From Pseudomonas reidholzensis (lineage in GTDB: Bacteria > Pseudomonadota > Gammaproteobacteria > Pseudomonadales > Pseudomonadaceae): 64,000 bases of DNA. Positions within the stretch are counted from its first letter, which is position 1, and the number at the start of each line of letters is the position of its first letter. The position numbers and the translations under genes are program-made. This document shows, one piece after another, positions 9,135 through 18,248 of the stretch. The notes under the pieces were generated by a model. The model made no database searches. It saw only the letters and a list, made by a program, of their open reading frames with translations, and was not told the DNA's origin. The stretch lies in assembly GCF_900536025.1 (NCBI RefSeq), contig NZ_UNOZ01000035.1:62001-126000 (forward strand), written 5' to 3'.

Positions 9135-11609
9135 ATGATTCACCCCTGTTCCCCCCGCAACGACAGGCTGCGCCATGCCATGCGCGCCGCCCTGCTCGGC
9201 CTCAGCCTGAGCGCCAGCTGCGCCATTGCGCTACCGGCCCAGGCGGCAGCCGCCAGCCACAGCCAGCAGGTCGACTGGAACATCGCCGCCGGCCCGCTGG
9301 CCACCGCGCTGGACCAGATGGCCCGCCAGGGCGGCTTGAACCTGTCGTTCGATGCGAACAGCCTGCAAGGCAAGACCACCCGCGGCGTCCAAGGCCGCCA
9401 TGACAGTGCCCAGGCCTTGTCGATCGTGCTGCAGGGCAGCGATGTGCAGGTCCAGCAGGAGAGCGACAAGAGCTTTCTGCTGATCCCGGCAGTGGATGCG
9501 GGCAGCGCGCTGGAGCTGGGTGCGACCAGCATCTCCAGCGATCGCCTGGGCGAGACCACCGAAAACAGCGGGTCCTACACCACCGGTGCGGTGACCATCG
9601 GCAAGACCCCGCAAAGCCTTCGTCACACCCCGCAGTCGGTAACGGTGGTCACTCGCCAGCGTATCGACGACCAGAACATCACCAACCTCACCAACTTGCT
9701 CGAGCAGACGCCCGGCGTGGTGGTGAACATGACCGACAGCGAGCGCGTGCAGTACTACTCGCGCGGCTACTCGATCGACGCCATCCAGTATGACGGGGCC
9801 ACCGTGGTGCAGAGCAGCGGCGGTGGTTCATTCATCCAGAGCGACTCGGCGATCATCGACCGCGCCGAAATTCTCCGCGGTGCCACCGGCATGCTGCGCG
9901 GCGCCGGCAACCCATCCGGCACGGTCAACCTGGTGCGTAAACGACCCACTGCGCAGTTCCAGGGCGAAGGCAGCGTGACCCTCGGCTCGTGGGATGCCCA
10001 ACGCTACGTCGCCGACCTGTCCGGCCCACTGACCGAAACCGGCAACGTGCGCGGCAGGGTCATCGCCGTGCATGACGACAAGGACCACTTCCAGGCGTCG
10101 CGCAAGGAGCGCAAGGATGTCTTCTACGGGGTCCTGGCCTTCGACCTGAACGACAGCACCACGCTGACCACCGGGCTGGAATGGACCCAGCTGGACGCCA
10201 CCGGCGCCTGGGGCAACCTGCCCGCCGATTACGACGGCTCGCCACTGCCACTGAGCCGCAGCACCTACCTGGGCGCCGACTGGAACCGTTGGGACCGCAG
10301 CAACCTGCAGACCTTCGCCGAACTCGAGCATCGCTTCGACAACGACTGGACGCTCAAGCTGATGGCGCAACGCACTCACTTCGAGCTCGACGACCATGGC
10401 TTCAAGCAGACGTATTTCAGCCGCGCCGGGGCGAACGTCAACCCGACCAACAACCCATACCTGATGAGCTATCAAGTCACCGAAGGCGACGGCGGCGAAA
10501 GTATCCAGAACAACCTCAGCGCTACGCTCAACGGCCCTTTCGAGCTGTTGGGCCGCAGCCATGAACTGGTGCTCGGGGTCGAGCGTATCCGCAATGACTC
10601 GTATGCCTCTGCTACCCAATTCACCGCCTCGGGGCTGTTCGACATCCGCGAGTGGGACCCCAAGACCAGCCTCGCCGAGCCGAGTATTGATATCACCGCC
10701 CACCCGGTGCGCACCCGCACGACCCAGGAAGCCGCCTACGCCACGTGGCGGATCTCCCTCGCAGACCCATTGACCGCGATCATCGGGGCGCGCAGCAACT
10801 GGTACGACTACGAGCAGGAAAACAACCTCAAGTCCAACGGCACGTTCAGTATCGATAACGAGATCGTGCCGTACGCGGCCTTGATCTACGACCTCAACGA
10901 CCACTTCAGCACCTACGCCAGCTATACCGAAATCTTCAACCCGCAGACCGCCACTGACGTCAGTGGCTCGGTGCTTGCGCCGACGACCGGCGAAGCCTAC
11001 GAGACCGGCATCAAGGGCGAGTTCTATGACGGCCGCCTGAATACCTCGCTGGCGTTTTTCCGCATCTATCAGGTCGGCAATGCCCTGGATGACCTCAGCG
11101 GCCCCAACCCGTGCCCGCCCAACTACACCAGTGGCTATTGCAAGGTGGCCTCCGGCAAGAACCGCAGCCAGGGCTTCGAGCTGGAAATCTCCGGCGAGGT
11201 ACTGCCTGGCTGGAACGTCAGCGGCGGTTACACCTACAACGCCACCAAGCAGTTGAAGGACACGCTGAGCAATACCGGCAATGCGATCCGCACGACCGAC
11301 CCCAAGCGCATGCTGCGCCTGTTCACCAGCTATCGCCTGCCCGGTGAGCTGGAGGCCTGGACCGTCGGCGGCGGCGTACAGGCACAAAGCGACATCTACA
11401 ATCGCAGCGGCAGCGCCGTGGCCACGCAGTCGGGGTACGCGGTCTACAACGCCATGGTCAACTACCGGTTCAACGAGCATTACTCCTTGCAGTTGAACGC
11501 CAACAACCTGTTCGACAAGCAGTACTACCGCCAGGTCGCTCCGACTCCGACGGGCTACTACTGGGGTGATCCGCGCAATGTGTCGGTGAGCCTGCGCGGG
11601 CGCTTCTGA
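9135..11609 (+). CDS. TonB-dependent ferric-siderophore receptor with signalling domain (cassette 1)
   Basis: An 824-residue outer-membrane receptor of the FpvA/FoxA-like siderophore class. It has a signal peptide (about 1-38, ending LPAQAAA), an N-terminal STN signalling domain (about 48-120), a plug domain beginning near KTPQSLRHTPQSVTVVTRQRI (about 158-178), and a 22-strand barrel ending in the terminal Phe typical of barrels (SLRGRF). The STN domain marks it as a transducer that talks to the adjacent FecR. The ribosome-binding site is CAGGAG. The ligand cannot be read; no siderophore synthesis gene is nearby, so a xenosiderophore is possible. The convergent MFS gene ends only 3 bases away. 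Confidence 0.92.
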   Translation: MIHPCSPRNDRLRHAMRAALLGLSLSASCAIALPAQAAAASHSQQVDWNIAAGPLATALDQMARQGGLNLSFDANSLQGKTTRGVQGRHDSAQALSIVLQGSDVQVQQESDKSFLLIPAVDAGSALELGATSISSDRLGETTENSGSYTTGAVTIGKTPQSLRHTPQSVTVVTRQRIDDQNITNLTNLLEQTPGVVVNMTDSERVQYYSRGYSIDAIQYDGATVVQSSGGGSFIQSDSAIIDRAEILRGATGMLRGAGNPSGTVNLVRKRPTAQFQGEGSVTLGSWDAQRYVADLSGPLTETGNVRGRVIAVHDDKDHFQASRKERKDVFYGVLAFDLNDSTTLTTGLEWTQLDATGAWGNLPADYDGSPLPLSRSTYLGADWNRWDRSNLQTFAELEHRFDNDWTLKLMAQRTHFELDDHGFKQTYFSRAGANVNPTNNPYLMSYQVTEGDGGESIQNNLSATLNGPFELLGRSHELVLGVERIRNDSYASATQFTASGLFDIREWDPKTSLAEPSIDITAHPVRTRTTQEAAYATWRISLADPLTAIIGARSNWYDYEQENNLKSNGTFSIDNEIVPYAALIYDLNDHFSTYASYTEIFNPQTATDVSGSVLAPTTGEAYETGIKGEFYDGRLNTSLAFFRIYQVGNALDDLSGPNPCPPNYTSGYCKVASGKNRSQGFELEISGEVLPGWNVSGGYTYNATKQLKDTLSNTGNAIRTTDPKRMLRLFTSYRLPGELEAWTVGGGVQAQSDIYNRSGSAVATQSGYAVYNAMVNYRFNEHYSLQLNANNLFDKQYYRQVAPTPTGYYWGDPRNVSVSLRGRF

Positions 11610-11612
11610 GCC

Positions 11613-12773
11613 TCACTCCACCGCAGCGTTCAACTTCCCCGCCCGGCGATACGACTGCCGGGCGAAACAGACGAACAACCCCGCCATCAGCGCCAACGCC
11701 ATCGGCAGCCCATGCGGCGCCACCCCCATCGCCGCGCCGCTGACCAACGGCCCGACCAGGCTGCCCACCCCCCACAGCAAGCCGACGCTGGCATTCGCCG
11801 TGACCAGGTCGCGGCCCTTGAAACGCTGGCCGATCAGCACCAGCGCCAAGGTATAGATACCCCCGGCCACCGCCCCCAACAGCACCAGCATCGGCCACAA
11901 CAACCAGGTCATCTGCAGTAACCACGGCAAGCCCACCCCGATCGCCATCGCCAGCACACCGCACACCAGGTGCAGGCCGGTGCGCTCGACCCGGTCGGCC
12001 AACCAGCCCAGGGGCAGCTGGAACAGCATGTCGCCGGCAAATACCACGGTGACCATCAGCGCCGCCACCGCCACGGCGAAGCCATGGCTGCTGGCATACA
12101 CCGGCAGCAACGACAGCACCACCGCATCGAAGAAGGAGAAGAACAGCACCGCCACGCACAGCGCCGGGGCGACGCGGAAGAAACCGGCCAGCGTGAAGCT
12201 CTTGTCGCCCTCCTCGCCATGCTCGACGTGATCGTTGGGCACGGTCAGCACGATGCACAGCAGCGCCAGGCCATAGCAGCCGGTGACCACGCCCGTGACC
12301 CACGGGCTGTGAGCACCGACCAGCGCCAGCATCGCCGGGCCGAGGACCTGAAAGCCGGTGAAGCTGGTGGCGTACAGGGCCATGATCTTGCCGCGGTTGT
12401 GCTCCGGGCACAGTTCGTTGACCCACGACTCGCCGAGGATGATCGCGATGCCCATACCCAGGCCCAGGCCGAGGCGCAGCACGGCCAGCAGCCAGATCGA
12501 GGAAAACGCCCACTCGAGCAGCCCGATGCTCAAGGTGCACAGGCTGAAGCACAGCAGGTAGATGGTGCGCCGGGTCAGGTGCCGGCAGCAGGCATCGACC
12601 AGAAACGCCGAGAGCATCATGCCCGCGGCCGGGATCGCCGAGACCACGCCGATCTCGAAGGTGCTCGCGCCGGCCTCGTGCAGGCGCAACGATACCAGCG
12701 GCAGGCTCGCCCCCAGGCTGAAACCCACCACTGAGACGGCGAACAGAAGGCCCGCCAGCAAACGCATGTTCAT
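11613..12773 (-). CDS. MFS transporter, YcaD-like
   Basis: A 386-residue major facilitator protein with about 12 membrane helices, close in length and style to E. coli YcaD (382 residues). The first half has the helix-rich start with SLGASLPLVSLRLHEAG, and a central hydrophilic loop (about 185-200, HVEHGEEGDKS) separates the two six-helix bundles. ATG at 12773 is chosen because AAGGAG stands 7 bases upstream; extending to 12806 would add 11 Arg-rich residues. The substrate is unknown. Being placed among siderophore-receptor cassettes suggests, but does not show, a role in siderophore or iron-related export. Its stop lies 3 bases from that of the convergent receptor gene. Confidence 0.85.
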   Translation of the reverse strand: MNMRLLAGLLFAVSVVGFSLGASLPLVSLRLHEAGASTFEIGVVSAIPAAGMMLSAFLVDACCRHLTRRTIYLLCFSLCTLSIGLLEWAFSSIWLLAVLRLGLGLGMGIAIILGESWVNELCPEHNRGKIMALYATSFTGFQVLGPAMLALVGAHSPWVTGVVTGCYGLALLCIVLTVPNDHVEHGEEGDKSFTLAGFFRVAPALCVAVLFFSFFDAVVLSLLPVYASSHGFAVAVAALMVTVVFAGDMLFQLPLGWLADRVERTGLHLVCGVLAMAIGVGLPWLLQMTWLLWPMLVLLGAVAGGIYTLALVLIGQRFKGRDLVTANASVGLLWGVGSLVGPLVSGAAMGVAPHGLPMALALMAGLFVCFARQSYRRAGKLNAAVE

Positions 12774-13134
12774 GTACCCACTCCTTGCACGCCGACACGG
12801 TGGCACTCGCGGCCACGGTCGGCTGAAACCCTGAAAGATGTTCGAGCGCAGGCGCCCTGGGTCACGCCGGGGAGGCGATGAGCACAGGCACGCAGATCAG
12901 TTCAGGGGGAGGTGTGGCGAGAAGGTGAAGGCGAACAGCACGCTGCGTCGACGCTTGAGCACCGTGTCGCTCGGCCAGGCACGACGACAGGCCTGGGCTG
13001 CAGGCTGGCGGGCTTGGAGGAGACGCTGACTACGGCGCATTGCATCGACTACGCAGGTTGAGGAGGAGGCGGCACTCTAGGCCAAGGCTGCTTGCGCCGT
13101 CAATTGCCGGGGCCGCAAAGCGGCCCCGACGGTT
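12774..13134. other. 361-base intergenic region between two MFS genes
   Basis: No convincing gene is seen. On the minus strand 12897-13040 could encode a 47-residue Arg-rich peptide (start MRRSQRLLQARQ, end FTFSPHLPLN), but it has no ribosome-binding site and may be chance. The stretch should hold the promoter of the YcaD-like gene; the only clear structure is the hairpin at 13109-13127. Confidence 0.5.
13109..13127 (-). terminator. GC-rich hairpin after the Fsr-like gene
   Basis: GGGGCCGC and GCGGCCCC form a perfect 8-bp stem with an AAA loop, 7 bases after the stop of the minus-strand transporter gene. There is no good T-run, so termination is likely but not certain. Confidence 0.5.
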
Positions 13135-14349
13135 TCAACGTTTGCCCGTCGACGGCAGCAACACCGCCAGCAGGCCAAACAACGGCAGGTACGAGCACAA
13201 CCCGTAGACGTACTCGATGCCGCGCAGGTCCGCCACATAGCCCAGCAGCGCCGCGCCGATCCCGCCAAAGCCGAACATCAGGCCAAAGAAGATCCCGGCG
13301 ATCATGCCGACATTGCCCGGCACCAGCTCCTGGGCGTACACGACAATGGCGGAGAACGCCGAGGCCAGGATAAAGCCGATCACCACGCTGAGCACGGTGG
13401 TCCAGAACAGGTCGGCATACGGCAGCGCCAGGGTGAACGGCGCCACCCCGAGGATCGAGAACCAGATCACCGCCTTGCGCCCGATACGGTCACCGATCGG
13501 CCCGCCAAAGAAGGTCCCCGCCGCCACCGCACCGAGGAACAGGAACAGGTGCAACTGCGAACTGGCCACCGACAGGTCGAACTTCTCGATCAGGTAGAAG
13601 GTGAAGTAGCTGGTGAAGCTGGCCATGTAGAAGTACTTGGAGAACACCAGCAGGCCAAGCACGGCCAAGGCTGCGAACACCCGCCGGGGCGACAGGCCGT
13701 GGGTCGCCTGCACGGCTTTGCGTGCCTTCGCCTGGTTGAGGTGCTCCTTGTACCAGCGGCGCAGCAACAAGGTCACGCCGAAGAAGAACAGCGCCGCCAG
13801 GCCGAACCAGGCGACATGCGTCTGGCCGAACGGAATGACGATGGCCGCCGCCAGCAGCGGGCCGAACGCCGAGCCGGCGTTACCGCCGACCTGGAAGGTC
13901 GACTGGGCCAGGCCAAACCGTCCACCGGAGGCCAACCGGGCGATCCGCGAGGTTTCCGGGTGGAAGGTCGAGGAGCCGATGCCGACCAGCGCCGAGGCCA
14001 GCAGGATCATCGGGAAGCTGCCGACAAACGCCAGCATGACGATCCCCACCAGCGTGCACAGGGTGCCCAGCGGCAGCAGGTTCGGCGTCGGCCGCTTGTC
14101 GGTGTAGAAGCCCACCCAGGGCTGCAGCAGCGAAGCGGTGATCTGGAAGGTCAGGGTGATCAGGCCGATCTGGGTAAAGCTCAGGTCATAGTTGGCCTTG
14201 AGCATCGGGTAGATGGCCGGCAGCACCGACTGGATCAGGTCATTGATCAGATGCGCCAGGGCGCAGAAGCCGATGATACGCATCACCAACGGGTTGGCGC
14301 CTTGGGCAGCCGCCGCGCTGGTGGTGGTCTGGGTACTACTGATGGCCAT
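13135..14349 (-). CDS. fsr: MFS efflux protein, fosmidomycin-resistance (Fsr) type
   Basis: A 404-residue major facilitator protein, nearly the length of E. coli Fsr (406). Family features include HLINDLIQSVLPAIYPM in helix 1, an acidic-basic loop at YTDKRP, and GIGSSTFHPETSRIARLASGG around helix 4. The expected role is proton-driven drug efflux; the physiological substrate is unknown. ATG at 14349 gives the family length; a TTG at 14397 would add 16 unlikely residues. The gene is divergent from the orphan fecR, so the two promoters share the 181 bases between them. Confidence 0.85.
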   Translation of the reverse strand: MAISSTQTTTSAAAAQGANPLVMRIIGFCALAHLINDLIQSVLPAIYPMLKANYDLSFTQIGLITLTFQITASLLQPWVGFYTDKRPTPNLLPLGTLCTLVGIVMLAFVGSFPMILLASALVGIGSSTFHPETSRIARLASGGRFGLAQSTFQVGGNAGSAFGPLLAAAIVIPFGQTHVAWFGLAALFFFGVTLLLRRWYKEHLNQAKARKAVQATHGLSPRRVFAALAVLGLLVFSKYFYMASFTSYFTFYLIEKFDLSVASSQLHLFLFLGAVAAGTFFGGPIGDRIGRKAVIWFSILGVAPFTLALPYADLFWTTVLSVVIGFILASAFSAIVVYAQELVPGNVGMIAGIFFGLMFGFGGIGAALLGYVADLRGIEYVYGLCSYLPLFGLLAVLLPSTGKR

Positions 14350-14441
14350 GGGCTGGGTATCCGTCCGCGGGTTTGGGATCCGATTATCGGGAAACAAATA
14401 GATACATAGCTAGCTTTTTTGCCACCTGTCCGCCACACACT

Positions 14442-14456
14442 TGTAAATGGTTCTCA
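14442..14456 (-). promoter_or_regulatory. Fur-box-like site upstream of the orphan fecR
   Basis: On the minus strand the sequence reads TGAGAACCATTTACA, 13 of 15 identical to the site in front of sigma gene 1 and about 10 of 15 to the Fur consensus. It is 74 bases upstream of the orphan fecR start. Confidence 0.5.
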
Positions 14457-14530
14457 ATATATTTAGCATCCATGGCACATTGCCCCGCCCACAGTGGGCG
14501 GCTTCGCCTCTCTCGCGAGCAGACCGATCC

Positions 14531-15463
14531 ATGAGCCCGATGCCCGCCCTGCAGCGCCAGCCCGATCCCGAACGCGAGGCGCTGGAATGGTTTTCCCTGC
14601 TGCGCCAGCCCGGTGGCGACGAGCAGCAACGCCGCGCATTTGCCGACTGGTGCCAGGTGCCCGAAAACGCCCGGGCCTATGCTGAGCTCGAAGCCTACTG
14701 GCAGCAGCTCAAGCCGCCTGCGGCCAGGCCTCGCCCGCGCCTGCTGAAGACCCGCCGCAGCCACATGGGCAAGGTATTGGCAGCGCTGTTCCTGCTCGGC
14801 CTGGCGGCCCTCGCCTGCCTCTACTGGCCCCTCATGCAACGTCTGGCCAGTGAGCTGCACACCGCCAGCGGCGAGCGCCGCAGCGTGCGCCTGGCCGACG
14901 GTTCGACGATGCACCTGGACAGCGCCAGCGCGATGAATGTCGACCTGCGTGGGCGCACCCGTCAGTTGCACCTGGTGCAAGGGCAGGTCTACCTGGAGGT
15001 CATGCTCGACGGCCGCGCCATGGAGGTGCAGGTCGACGACGCGCGCATCCAGGTGTTCGGCACCCGCCTGATGATCGCCCGTACCGCCGAGCATGATGAA
15101 CTGGTGGTGCTCAACGGCAAGGCCATGGTCATCCAGGGTGGCGACCAGCGCCTGGTCTCGGCCGGCGAACGGGTGACCTTCACCGACAGCCGCATCGATG
15201 CCGTGCAGAAGATCGACGTCAAACGCGCCGATGCCTGGCGCAGCGGCCACCTGCTGGCCAAGGACCAACCCCTCGACCAAGTGCTGGAACGCCTGGCCGG
15301 GTATGGCGGCCGCCGTGTCTGGCTGATGGACGAGCAGACCGCCTACCGGCGTGTCAGCGGTGAGTTCAACCTGGACCGCCCGGCCGAGAGCCTGGACAAG
15401 CTGGCCGCCGAGCAGCAATTGCAGCTGCATGACGTGTTCGGGCAATGGCTGATCGTGCGCTGA
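14531..15463 (+). CDS. Orphan FecR-type sigma regulator without adjacent sigma gene
   Basis: A 310-residue FecR family protein. The N-terminal sigma-binding domain spans about 10-60, with FADWCQVPENARAYAELEAYW. One hydrophobic segment follows (about 79-98), then the FecR domain beginning TASGERRSVRLADGSTMHLD (about 113-132), then a C-terminal STN-like part. Unlike the other three copies in the window, no ECF sigma gene precedes it: a Fur-like site lies 74 bases upstream and the gene beyond is a divergent transporter. The nearest receptor gene (15749-18190) is on the opposite strand and already has its own fecR. ATG 14531 is preferred over a GTG/ATG extension that would run through the Fur-like site. 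The partner sigma must be encoded elsewhere, or the gene is a relic. Confidence 0.85.
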   Translation: MSPMPALQRQPDPEREALEWFSLLRQPGGDEQQRRAFADWCQVPENARAYAELEAYWQQLKPPAARPRPRLLKTRRSHMGKVLAALFLLGLAALACLYWPLMQRLASELHTASGERRSVRLADGSTMHLDSASAMNVDLRGRTRQLHLVQGQVYLEVMLDGRAMEVQVDDARIQVFGTRLMIARTAEHDELVVLNGKAMVIQGGDQRLVSAGERVTFTDSRIDAVQKIDVKRADAWRSGHLLAKDQPLDQVLERLAGYGGRRVWLMDEQTAYRRVSGEFNLDRPAESLDKLAAEQQLQLHDVFGQWLIVR

Positions 15464-15559
15464 ACCCGGTGTTCCAGGCTAAGCATTTGAAACCGTGTAA
15501 ATTTTTTTTGAAATGAGTGTTGACAGAGGGGCGTTTCAAGCGAATAATGCGCGCCAGTT

Positions 15560-15636
15560 GGCTACATAGCTCAGTTGGTTAGAGCATAGCATTCATAATG
15601 CTGGGGTCCGGGGTTCAAGTCCCTGTGTAGCCACCA
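15560..15636 (+). tRNA. tRNA-Met (CAT anticodon)
   Basis: A 77-base cloverleaf can be drawn: acceptor GGCTACA/TGTAGCC, D-stem GCTC/GAGC, anticodon stem TAGCA/TGCTG around TTCATAA (anticodon CAT), T-stem with TTCAAGT, and encoded CCA. The G1-C72 acceptor pair argues for elongator rather than initiator tRNA. A tRNA-Ile2 with a modified CAT anticodon is a less likely alternative. A strong terminator follows directly. Confidence 0.95.
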
Positions 15637-15642
15637 ACTTCG

Positions 15643-15675
15643 AAAAAGGGCTTACCGCAAGGTAGGCCCTTTTTC
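15643..15675 (+). terminator. Bidirectional Rho-independent terminator after tRNA-Met
   Basis: AAAAAGGGC-TTACC and GGTA-GGCCCTTTTT pair around a GCAA loop, with a T-run on the plus strand and an A-run that would serve the minus-strand receptor gene ending at 15749. Confidence 0.85.
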
Positions 15676-15748
15676 TTTGCCTGCGATAAAGCAGGCCACG
15701 GCATCTACCTCCCGCCTGCGCCCGTAGCGCTGGCGGGAGGCAGCCGAA

Positions 15749-18190
15749 TCACCAGTTGTAGGTGAGGTCGGTGGTCATGGTGCGCCCTTCCCCGTAGTAG
15801 CAGTCCCACACGCTGGTGCAGCTGCTGACGTACTTGCGGTCTTCCAGGTTGTGCACGTTCAGCTTCAATCGCAACCCGCGGACCTGCAGCGGTGACGCAC
15901 TGAAGTCATACGACAGCATGGCGTCATACACGGTGTAGGACGGAATCACGAAGTGGTCATCGGCGTACTGCGTACCATCACTGCCGCGCACATAGCGGGC
16001 ACCGACCCCGCCGCCCACCCCACGCCACAACGTATCACCGCGCACCTGGTAATCGAGCCAGAGCGATGCCGTCAGCGGTGAAGTGCCGGCCATATGCCGC
16101 CCCTCACGCCCATCGTTGTCCTTGACGAACTTGACCTGGTTGCGCGCCACCGAGGCGATCAGGTTGAGATCCTGCGCCAGGTTGGCCTTGCCTTCCAGCT
16201 CCACCCCACGCGAGCGCACCGCACCCGACTGGTTGCTGTAGGGCGACCCCGCCTCGACCGAGGTCAGCACGTTCTTCTGGTCGATCTGATAGACCGACAG
16301 CTGGACGAAGCTCTCCTGCCCGGGCGGCTGGTACTTGATGCCCGCTTCATACTGCTTGCCGGTCGAGGGTTCGAACGGCTTCTGCTCGGCGTCGGTACCA
16401 CTGAGCGGCAGGAACGATTCGGAGTAGCTCAGGTAAGGCGTGACGCCGCTGTCGAACTTGTAGCCCAACCCCGCGCGACCACTGAACTTCTCATCGCGGC
16501 TGCCGCTGCGCGCACTGGTCGGTGGTACGCGGTTGTCGGTCTTGGCCCAGTCATAGCGGCCACCCACGGTGAGGAACCAACGCCCCCAGTCGAGCTGGTC
16601 CTGCAGATAGACGCCGGTCTGGTCGATCGTGTTGTCCCAACGGGTCGGGTTGACATAGTTCAGCGACTGGCCGTAGACGGGGTCATACATGTCGATGATC
16701 GGCGGGTTGAAGTCATAGCGGCCAAGGAACTGCGAGTTGGAGTGGTAGCGGTCGACACCGATCAGCAGGGTGTGCTGGACCTCGCCCGTGGCGAAGCGAG
16801 CCTGGGCAATGTTGTCGATGCCCAGGACCTTGTTCTTCTGCGCCCAGTCCACCCCGTAACGGGTCATGTAGCGCTGGTCGTTGGCCCCGGTCTGCGGGTT
16901 GGTGACGAAGCGATAGCCATGCAACGGGGCCACGTAACGGTCATCGACCGAGGCATAGCGGGTGTTCTGGCGCAGGGTCCAGACGTCGTTGAGGGCATAG
17001 CTCACTTCATAGCCGACGCTGAACTGCTCACGGTCATAGCTGTTGAGGTCGGGCTCGCCAATGAACGTGCTGCGCTTGATCCGCCCTTGTGGGCTGGAGA
17101 ACACCGTGCCCACGGCCGGCAGGCCCTGGGCCTCGGGCACGTCGTTGTCTTTCTGGAAATGCCCGTAGACCGTCAGGCTCAACTGGTCGTTGGGGTTCCA
17201 GGTCAGGCTCGGCGCGAGCATGTAGCGCTTCTGCTCGGTGTAGTCGATTTCGCCATTCTTGTCGGTGACGGTACCGGTCAAGCGATACAGCCACTCACCT
17301 TGCTGATCCAGCGGGCCGCCAAAGTCGAAGGCGCCGTAGCGGCGGTCCTGGCTGCCACCGCCGAACACGATCTCATGCAACGGCGTGGCGGTCGGGCGCT
17401 TGGAGACCATGTTGATGATACCGCCAGGCTGGTTCTGGCCGTACAGCACCGAAGCCGGGCCCTTGAGCACTTCGATGCGTTCGAGGGTGTAGGGGTCGAT
17501 CTGCAGGGCGCCACCGGTGCTGCCATTGCCGTAAGGCAGGTGCAGGCCATCCAGGTACAGGGGCGTCGGCAAGAAGCCGCGCGAGGTGACTTCGTCGAAC
17601 AGGCCGACCCGGTCAGGAAAACCGCCGCCCGTGATCCCCGGGGTGTAACGCAGCGCTTCGGTGACGGTCTGTGCGCCCTGTGCGGTGATCTGCTGGGCGG
17701 TGACGATGTTGATCGTCTGTGGCACCTCCAGCAGCGAGGTGTCGGTCTTGGTGGCGGTGCCGGTCCGCCGCGCCACGTAACCTTGCACCGGGCCCCAGGC
17801 GTTTTCCAGCGCACGGCTGTCGACCTGGGTCGGCGCCAGCTCGAGGGCGTCGCCGCTCGCCTGCGGCTGCAGGCTCCAGGTACCGCTGGCGGTGACACGC
17901 AGGGCCAGGCCACTGCCGGCCAGGGCACGCTCGGCCGCCTCTCGGGCGCTCATCCGACCGACCACGGCGGGCGCCTGGCGGCCCTGGACCAAGGCCGGCT
18001 CGGCCGACAGCACCTGGCCACTGTCGCGAGCGATGCGCGCCAGGCTATCGGCCAGCGGACCTGCGGCGATGTCGTAGCGGTGCACGGTGTCGATCGCTTC
18101 AGCAGCCACGGCCTGGGCGATCAGGCCGGGGCTGCTGCCCATGGCGATAGCCAGGGCCAGCAGGCTGGGGCGAAGGGCAAAGTTGGACAT
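15749..18190 (-). CDS. TonB-dependent ferric-siderophore receptor with signalling domain (cassette 2)
   Basis: An 813-residue outer-membrane receptor. It has a signal peptide (about 1-30), an STN signalling domain (about 38-110, starting YDIAAGPLADSLARIARDSG), a plug with TSLLEVPQTINIVTAQQI (about 155-172), and a barrel ending LTYNW with an aromatic C-terminal residue. The GYVARRTGTATKTDTS stretch is typical of the ferrichrome/FhuA-like branch, so a hydroxamate siderophore is a reasonable but unproven guess. It is the third gene of the minus-strand cassette, 58 bases after its fecR. Confidence 0.92.
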   Translation of the reverse strand: MSNFALRPSLLALAIAMGSSPGLIAQAVAAEAIDTVHRYDIAAGPLADSLARIARDSGQVLSAEPALVQGRQAPAVVGRMSAREAAERALAGSGLALRVTASGTWSLQPQASGDALELAPTQVDSRALENAWGPVQGYVARRTGTATKTDTSLLEVPQTINIVTAQQITAQGAQTVTEALRYTPGITGGGFPDRVGLFDEVTSRGFLPTPLYLDGLHLPYGNGSTGGALQIDPYTLERIEVLKGPASVLYGQNQPGGIINMVSKRPTATPLHEIVFGGGSQDRRYGAFDFGGPLDQQGEWLYRLTGTVTDKNGEIDYTEQKRYMLAPSLTWNPNDQLSLTVYGHFQKDNDVPEAQGLPAVGTVFSSPQGRIKRSTFIGEPDLNSYDREQFSVGYEVSYALNDVWTLRQNTRYASVDDRYVAPLHGYRFVTNPQTGANDQRYMTRYGVDWAQKNKVLGIDNIAQARFATGEVQHTLLIGVDRYHSNSQFLGRYDFNPPIIDMYDPVYGQSLNYVNPTRWDNTIDQTGVYLQDQLDWGRWFLTVGGRYDWAKTDNRVPPTSARSGSRDEKFSGRAGLGYKFDSGVTPYLSYSESFLPLSGTDAEQKPFEPSTGKQYEAGIKYQPPGQESFVQLSVYQIDQKNVLTSVEAGSPYSNQSGAVRSRGVELEGKANLAQDLNLIASVARNQVKFVKDNDGREGRHMAGTSPLTASLWLDYQVRGDTLWRGVGGGVGARYVRGSDGTQYADDHFVIPSYTVYDAMLSYDFSASPLQVRGLRLKLNVHNLEDRKYVSSCTSVWDCYYGEGRTMTTDLTYNW

Positions 18191-18248
18191 GGGTATCGCT
18201 CAACGTGAGTGGAAGTTACACACAGGACACGCCAGCGCGTATTTCCCC

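Noticed and set aside
12897..13040. A 47-residue Arg-rich peptide gene on the minus strand
   Set aside because: No ribosome-binding site and no recognisable family; in GC-rich DNA such frames arise by chance.
15560..15636. The tRNA as attachment site of an integrated island
   Set aside because: No integrase gene and no repeated 3' tRNA end were found in the window.
18206..18240. GGAAAT and TGTCCT upstream of the cassette 2 receptor as a FecI-type promoter
   Set aside because: The elements lie only about 11 bases apart, against about 16 in the E. coli fecA promoter, and similar pairs were not found before the other two receptors.
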